Shown: positions 59,506-64,000 of the stretch, piece by piece
How positions within the stretch are numbered: the first letter of the stretch is position 1
Layout: every line of letters starts with the position of its first letter
Source: an uncultured Verrucomicrobiales bacterium
Lineage (GTDB): Bacteria > Verrucomicrobiota > Verrucomicrobiia > Verrucomicrobiales > Akkermansiaceae
Direction of reading: 5' to 3'
Length of the DNA stretch: 64,000 bases
NCBI GenBank assembly: GCA_905478925.1
Contig: CAJQKQ010000022.1
Coordinates: forward strand, 27,594-91,593
Translations under genes and position numbers: made by a program
The notes under the pieces: model-generated
The model's database searches: none
What the model saw: only the letters and a program-made list of their open reading frames with translations
What the model was told of the DNA's origin: nothing

Positions 59506-60639
59506 ATGACCCCTTTCGACGCCCGCCACAGCCCGCGTATCGTTTTCGGCCCCGGACGCCTGTCCGAACTTCCGGAGTGCGTCGCTACCCTCGGCGTCAG
59601 CAAGCTCCTGCTCGTCACTGACCCAGGCATCGTCGCCGCCGGCCATGTCGGCCGCGCCACCGACTCCCTCGAAGCCGCCGGATTTGACGTCACTGTCTTC
59701 CAAGGCACCCACGTCAACCCCACGGAATCGGACATTGAAGCCTGCCGCGCCTTTGCCGAGAACTTGAAACCCGAAGCAATCATCGGCCTCGGCGGAGGCA
59801 GCAGCATGGACACCGCCAAGGGCTGCAATTTCCTGCTCCACAACGGCGGCCACATGTCCGACTACCGCGGCTACGGTTTAGCGAAACACGCGATGCTGCC
59901 CTTCATCGCCGTACCCACCACTGCGGGAACGGGCAGCGAGTGCCAGTCCTACGCCGTCGTCTCACAAGACGACAGCCACGTAAAGATGGCCTGCGGCGAC
60001 CCCAAGGCGCTTGCCCGAATCGCAATCCTGGATCCCGAACTCACCGTTTCCCAACCACCGGTCGTCGCAACTCTCACCGCCCTCGACGCCCTCTCGCATG
60101 CCCTCGAGTCCGCCGTCTGTACCAAACGCAATCCGATTTCATCCGCATACTCCCGCGAGGCATTCCACCTGATCGCCTCCGCGATTCGCCCTATCCTCGA
60201 CAATACAGCCGATCTTGAAACTCGCGGCCGCATGCTACTCGGTGCCTCCATGGCCGGATCCGCGATCGAAAACAGCATGCTCGGTGCCGCTCACGCCACC
60301 GCCAATCCCCTCACCGCACGCTTTGATATCCCCCACGGCCACGCCGTCAGCCTGATGCTGTCCCACGTCATCCGGCTCAATTCCCGAAATCCCGAAGCCG
60401 CCGCGATCTACGAGACCTTTAGTAGCTACCTCGGAGAACCTCTCCTTGACTGGGTTGAGGAAACGATCGCACTCGCCGGGCTTCCCATCCATTCTCCCGA
60501 TAGCGGAGCGATTCCCGAACTGACCGAAGCCGCCACGCAGCAATGGACCGGCCGCTTCAACCCGGTGCCGCTCGATTCCGAGTCCATCACCGCCCTCTAT
60601 CAAAGCGCCCTCGGAGAAACTCAGACCATCCCGTCATGA
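59506..60639 (+). CDS. Iron-containing alcohol dehydrogenase
   Basis: A 377-residue type III dehydrogenase. GLGGGSSMDTAKG binds NAD(P); DALSHALES and the later GHAVSLMLSHV hold the metal-binding His residues; AVPTTAGTGSE is the family's conserved segment. It could reduce the aldehyde from the preceding gene to an alcohol. The stop overlaps the next start (ATGA). Confidence 0.9.
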   Translation: MTPFDARHSPRIVFGPGRLSELPECVATLGVSKLLLVTDPGIVAAGHVGRATDSLEAAGFDVTVFQGTHVNPTESDIEACRAFAENLKPEAIIGLGGGSSMDTAKGCNFLLHNGGHMSDYRGYGLAKHAMLPFIAVPTTAGTGSECQSYAVVSQDDSHVKMACGDPKALARIAILDPELTVSQPPVVATLTALDALSHALESAVCTKRNPISSAYSREAFHLIASAIRPILDNTADLETRGRMLLGASMAGSAIENSMLGAAHATANPLTARFDIPHGHAVSLMLSHVIRLNSRNPEAAAIYETFSSYLGEPLLDWVEETIALAGLPIHSPDSGAIPELTEAATQQWTGRFNPVPLDSESITALYQSALGETQTIPS

Positions 60640-61784
60640 ACCGAATCCTCGCCTCGCTCCCTTTCCTGCTACTGGCGGCGTGCGAGAAGCAGCAACCAGA
60701 AGCCGTCCTCGCGCCGGTTGCGTCCGCCCCGGCGGACACAGATTGGCCGATTACCCGCGGCGGCCCCCACCTCCAGGGGCGGGTGCATGCCTCGGCCTCT
60801 CAACAGCCCGTCATTGAGTGGACCTACGACCTCGGCCATCCCGTCGTCGCCGAGGCCGCCATCGCGGAAGGAGTCATCGTGATCGGCGACGTGATGGGTA
60901 ACATCCACTGCATCGATCTTGAGACTCGCGAGCGCCGCTGGCTGCTTGAAACCGGCGACACCATCGAAGCTGCGCCCGCCATTTCGGGGGGGCGCGTTTT
61001 CGTCGGCTCCGGCGACGAGCAATTTCACGCGCTCGACCTCAAGACCGGCGACAAGATCTGGACAATCAAAGGAGACGAGAAGTTTTCCTCCGCCCCCAAC
61101 ATCGTCGCCGCTACCGACGGATCCGGCGAGTGGCTGCTAGTGAACGGCTATGATGGCATCACCCGTTGCCTCCGCCCGGCGGACGGATCCGAAGTATGGA
61201 CCTATCCGACCAACGACTTCATCAACGGCACCCCGGCCGTGATCGATGGCCGCTACGTCGCCTTCGGGGGCTGCGATATGGTCATTCACATCCTCGATCT
61301 CTCCAATGGCAAACTCGTCAACAAGATCGCCTGTGAATCCCAAATCACCAGTTCCGTCGCGACTTCCGGAACCACCATTTACTGCGGCAATTACGCCAAT
61401 CAGGTGATCGCTGCGGATGCAAATGCCGAGAAACCGATCTGGATCTACGAAGACAAGAACTTCCAGTTCTCCTCCTCTCCTGCCATCGATGAAAATCACG
61501 TCTACATCGGTTCACGCGATAAGTCGTTGCACGCCATCGACCGGACCACCGGCAAGCGTGCGTGGATGTTCAAGACCGGCGGCCGCATCGACAGCTCGCC
61601 GCTCGCCTTCGACGACGCCATCGTCTTCGCCTCCTACGACGGGCGACTTTACGCCACCGACCCCGCCGACGGCCGCGAGCTCTGGCGGCTTGATTTGGGC
61701 GAAGACCTGACCGCTTCGCCCGTATATGCTTATGGCCGAATCGTCATCGGAGGTGGTGACGGCACGCTTTTCGTGCTTAAATAG
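60636..61784 (+). CDS. PQQ-like beta-propeller lipoprotein
   Basis: A 382-residue propeller anchored as a lipoprotein: MNRILASLPFLLLAAC with lipobox LAAC. Mature protein opens DWPITRGGPHLQG. Blades include DLETRERRWLLE, DLKTGDKIWTI and DRTTGKRAWMFK, and a final DPADGRELWRLD. It overlaps the iron alcohol dehydrogenase by 4 bp, so this propeller is tied to the metabolic cluster. The frame opens upstream at 60543 but the lipoprotein start is convincing. Confidence 0.85.
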   Translation: MNRILASLPFLLLAACEKQQPEAVLAPVASAPADTDWPITRGGPHLQGRVHASASQQPVIEWTYDLGHPVVAEAAIAEGVIVIGDVMGNIHCIDLETRERRWLLETGDTIEAAPAISGGRVFVGSGDEQFHALDLKTGDKIWTIKGDEKFSSAPNIVAATDGSGEWLLVNGYDGITRCLRPADGSEVWTYPTNDFINGTPAVIDGRYVAFGGCDMVIHILDLSNGKLVNKIACESQITSSVATSGTTIYCGNYANQVIAADANAEKPIWIYEDKNFQFSSSPAIDENHVYIGSRDKSLHAIDRTTGKRAWMFKTGGRIDSSPLAFDDAIVFASYDGRLYATDPADGRELWRLDLGEDLTASPVYAYGRIVIGGGDGTLFVLK

Positions 61785-61848
61785 CGACAAGTTCCCCGCA
61801 GCCACCCCGTAAACGAAAGCAACATCAAACCGCTGCACTCCAAAGATC

Positions 61849-63171
61849 ATGCCAGAAATTATTCAAAAGTCCCACGCCACGCGCGCCGGCAACTATTTCA
61901 TCTCGAATTACCCGCCGTTTTCCTTCTGGAATGAAGACCAGACTGCAGAGGTAGTGAAGGCATACGAAACCCCGCACGAAGGGACTCCGCCGCCGCTCGG
62001 ACTCTATCACCACATCCCATTCTGCCGGAAACGCTGCCACTTCTGCTATTTCCGCGTCTACACCGACAAAAACGCCGAGGACATCAAGCACTACCTCGAC
62101 TGCACCGTCCGCGAGCTCGAAATGATGGCGAAGAAACCGCTGATCGCCGGCCGCAAGCCGCACTTCGTCTACTTCGGCGGCGGCACCCCATCGTATCTTT
62201 CCGCCAAGCAGCTCGTTGAACTCACCGACAAGATGAAGGCGCTTCTGCCGTGGGACGCCGCCGAGGAGGTCGCCTTCGAATGCGAGCCCGGCACGCTCAA
62301 TCCGGGCAAGCTCTCCACCATCAAGGACATCGGCGTGACTCGCCTTTCCCTCGGCATTGAGAACTTCGACGACCGCATCCTCGAAATCAATGGCCGCGCC
62401 CACCGCACCAAGGAAGTTTACCGCTCATACGAACGCGCCCGCGCCGAGAACTTCGACCAGATCAACATCGACCTCATCGCCGGCATGATGGAGGAGACCG
62501 AGGAGAACTGGCAGGTCAACATCGAGAAAACCCTCGAACTGATGCCCGACAGCGTCACCATTTACCAAATGGAGGTGCCGTATAACACCGGCATCTACAA
62601 GGACATGAAAGCCAGTGGCTCCCTCGTCGCCCCGATCGCCGACTGGGAAACCAAACGCCGCTGGGTCAAGGAGGCCTTCGCCGAACTCGAATCCGCCGGC
62701 TACACCATCAGCTCCGGCTACACCGCCGTCAAAGACCCCAAACGCTCCAAGTTCATCTACCGCGACTCCCTTTGGGGCGGAGCCGACCTACTCGGCCTCG
62801 GTGTCGCCTCCTTCTCGCACGCCAAAGGCGTCCACTACCAGAACCTCACCGAAATCGACGATTACGAAAAAGCCCTCGACGCCGGGAAAATGCCGACAAA
62901 ACGCGCTCTGCGCACCACTGCGGAGGAGCGGATGATACGCGAATTCATCCTCCGTATGAAACTCGGCCGCGTCGAAGCCGGCCACTTCCAGGAGAAATTC
63001 GGTATCAACATCCTCGAGCGCTTCGCCGCACCCCTCGCCCAGATCCATGACGAAGGACTGCTCAATATCGAGGGATCGGCCATCGTCCTCACCCGCGACG
63101 GCCTCCTCTGTGTCGACAACCTCCTGCACGACTTCTTCCTCCCCGAACACGTCACCGATAAACTGGTCTAA
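61849..63171 (+). CDS. HemW-like radical SAM protein
   Basis: A 440-residue radical SAM enzyme: CRKRCHFCYF gives the CX3CX2C cluster site (Cys59, 63, 66), with YFGGGTPS for SAM binding and INIDLIAGMMEET. The C-terminus matches HemN/HemW-type domains. HemW relatives insert heme; others methylate or cyclopropanate. The extended N-terminus of about 50 residues precedes the cluster. In this setting a role in building a metabolite is possible. Confidence 0.85.
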   Translation: MPEIIQKSHATRAGNYFISNYPPFSFWNEDQTAEVVKAYETPHEGTPPPLGLYHHIPFCRKRCHFCYFRVYTDKNAEDIKHYLDCTVRELEMMAKKPLIAGRKPHFVYFGGGTPSYLSAKQLVELTDKMKALLPWDAAEEVAFECEPGTLNPGKLSTIKDIGVTRLSLGIENFDDRILEINGRAHRTKEVYRSYERARAENFDQINIDLIAGMMEETEENWQVNIEKTLELMPDSVTIYQMEVPYNTGIYKDMKASGSLVAPIADWETKRRWVKEAFAELESAGYTISSGYTAVKDPKRSKFIYRDSLWGGADLLGLGVASFSHAKGVHYQNLTEIDDYEKALDAGKMPTKRALRTTAEERMIREFILRMKLGRVEAGHFQEKFGINILERFAAPLAQIHDEGLLNIEGSAIVLTRDGLLCVDNLLHDFFLPEHVTDKLV

Positions 63172-63220
63172 CGAAGCGCCGACCCGAGCCCGCATCATCT
63201 TCGCAGCCGAAGCCAAACGC

Positions 63221-63763
63221 ATGGAAACCACGGAGCCCATCCTCGCCCCCGTTTTAGCACCGATCCTCGCCGGTTCGGAACTCGGCGACACCCCGCTCGC
63301 GTGGATTTCCTCGACACGGGTTCCCCCGCCTTTCCACCGACTTCTCGTCCACAAACACGACATGACCTCCGAGCTCTCCAGCTTCCATGGTGATGTCATC
63401 AGCCTCCACGTCCTGCATTCCCAGACCGTGGAAGACACTTACCTGCGGGAAGTCACGCTCCACGCAACGTCCTCCGGAAACTGCGTCGAATACGGTCTCA
63501 TCGCCATCCTCCTGAATTCATTCCCCAAGGAACTCCGCCCCCGAATTCTCGCTGGGGACACCCCGCTCGGCGCGATTCTCAACGAATCCAAGCTCACCTA
63601 CCACAGTGAACCACAGGGATTTTTCACCATCCCCGCCGGAACGCTTCGAAAAATTTTCCCCCAATCCCCCTCTGGCGAAATTCTCTATGGGAGATATAGT
63701 TACCTAGTTCAGAACGACGGCTCCTGCCTCGCCAAGATACTCGAAATCCTGCCTTTATCTTAA
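63221..63763 (+). CDS. Chorismate lyase-like DUF98 protein
   Basis: A 180-residue protein with the chorismate pyruvate-lyase fold: LREVTLHAT (Arg), [11 protein letters not shown] and [17 protein letters not shown]. Enzymes of this fold turn chorismate to 4-hydroxybenzoate, a starter unit in aryl polyene and flexirubin-type pigments. The ATG at 63221 is used; the frame upstream overlaps the radical SAM gene. The gap after it (63764-63881) shows nothing recognised. Confidence 0.7.
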   Translation: METTEPILAPVLAPILAGSELGDTPLAWISSTRVPPPFHRLLVHKHDMTSELSSFHGDVISLHVLHSQTVEDTYLREVTLHATSSGNCVEYGLIAILLNSFPKELRPRILAGDTPLGAILNESKLTYHSEPQGFFTIPAGTLRKIFPQSPSGEILYGRYSYLVQNDGSCLAKILEILPLS

Positions 63764-63881
63764 CCACTTCTGCAATTCCATATGGGAAAAAAGCACTAGC
63801 CCGGTCTTCCTAGTTATATTCCAAACAAAAGTTCCTCTCCCGCCCCAAGCCGCAACGCCACACCTACCAACTACTTTTCCC

Positions 63882-64000
63882 ATGCCAGACTACGACGCGA
63901 TCATCATCGGCGGTGGCCCTGCCGGCACCACCTGCGCGACCCTCCTTGCCGAAAAGGGTCACCGCGTCCTGCTCCTCGAAAAGGACAAGTTCCCCCGCTA
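63882..64000 (+). CDS. FAD-dependent oxidoreductase/halogenase-like (3' end cut by window)
   Basis: The first 39 residues read [19 protein letters not shown] then [19 protein letters not shown], the Rossmann dinucleotide fold plus the FPR motif of tryptophan-halogenase-like and geranylgeranyl-reductase-like flavoproteins. The rest is outside the window. It supports a biosynthetic cluster continuing to the right. Confidence 0.75.
   Translation, partial: MPDYDAIIIGGGPAGTTCATLLAEKGHRVLLLEKDKFPR

Overview
The window looks like a chromosomal segment of a Verrucomicrobia-type (PVC group) bacterium. This rests on recognition by eye: a cytochrome c/DUF6797-like/sugar-dehydrogenase-propeller fusion, eight secreted PQQ-like beta-propeller proteins opening with a W-x-x-x-(R/L)-G-P type motif, a TonB-dependent receptor, and an SSF symporter paired with a DUF3311-like peptide. 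No rRNA, tRNA, CRISPR array, integrase or transposase gene was seen.

Layout. (1) 1-10.3 kb: periplasmic/secreted enzymes, namely a truncated-at-edge DUF6797-like cytochrome fusion, an S9 prolyl oligopeptidase and three PQQ-like propellers, with a sialidase tail remnant and a 264-bp MITE-like inverted-repeat element between them. (2) 10.3-42.25 kb: a block of very different content, bounded by a 120-bp direct repeat made from the 3' end of the PQQ propeller gene at 9027-10322 (10213-10332 and 42251-42370, two mismatches). Inside is a stress/energy-survival gene set: PAC2 protein, L,D-transpeptidase, erythromycin-esterase-like protein, CBS pair, phosphoribosyltransferase, hydrolase, DUF2267, PGM1-like ATP-grasp, M20 amidohydrolase, thioredoxin-like/permease, PEP synthase, Zn-alcohol dehydrogenase, a Ca2+-type P-ATPase, two sibling monoheme lipoproteins, tandem universal stress protein, glycogen synthase and phosphorylase, two AraC regulators, a REC-PAS histidine kinase with a NarL/LuxR-type regulator, an archaeal-type primase-like protein coupled to an endonuclease-IV-fold protein, and Hsp20. 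Several scars (ATP synthase operon remnant, gutted permease, permease tail, desaturase tail, receiver fragment) show repeated deletion and rearrangement. (3) 42.6-44.2 kb: a hipBA-type toxin-antitoxin pair with clear operator repeats. (4) 44.4-55.8 kb: back to secreted PQQ propellers around a TonB receptor and a DUF3311/SSF transporter. (5) 55.9-64 kb: a small nucleotidyltransferase, then a co-directional cluster (AMP-forming ligase-like, aldehyde/acyl reductase-like, iron alcohol dehydrogenase, PQQ lipoprotein, HemW-like radical SAM, chorismate-lyase-like DUF98, FAD oxidoreductase start) that looks like the edge of a specialised-metabolite or acid-to-alcohol pathway.

How parts work together. 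The flanking regions suggest an outer-membrane/periplasmic oxidation and uptake lifestyle. The central block suggests survival under starvation, heat or redox stress: glycogen storage and mobilisation, PEP regeneration, ion pumping, USP/Hsp20, and a two-component system sitting beside a possible DNA-repair pair. The primase-like protein (39084-40487) joins catalytic motifs of a PriS-type primase to a cysteine-rich C-terminus resembling the PriL Fe-S domain. Its start codon lies in a perfect 13-bp hairpin, and it overlaps a TIM-barrel endonuclease-IV-like gene by 4 nt. This is the most likely undescribed system in the window. All family names come from reading the sequence and from memory, not from database searches.
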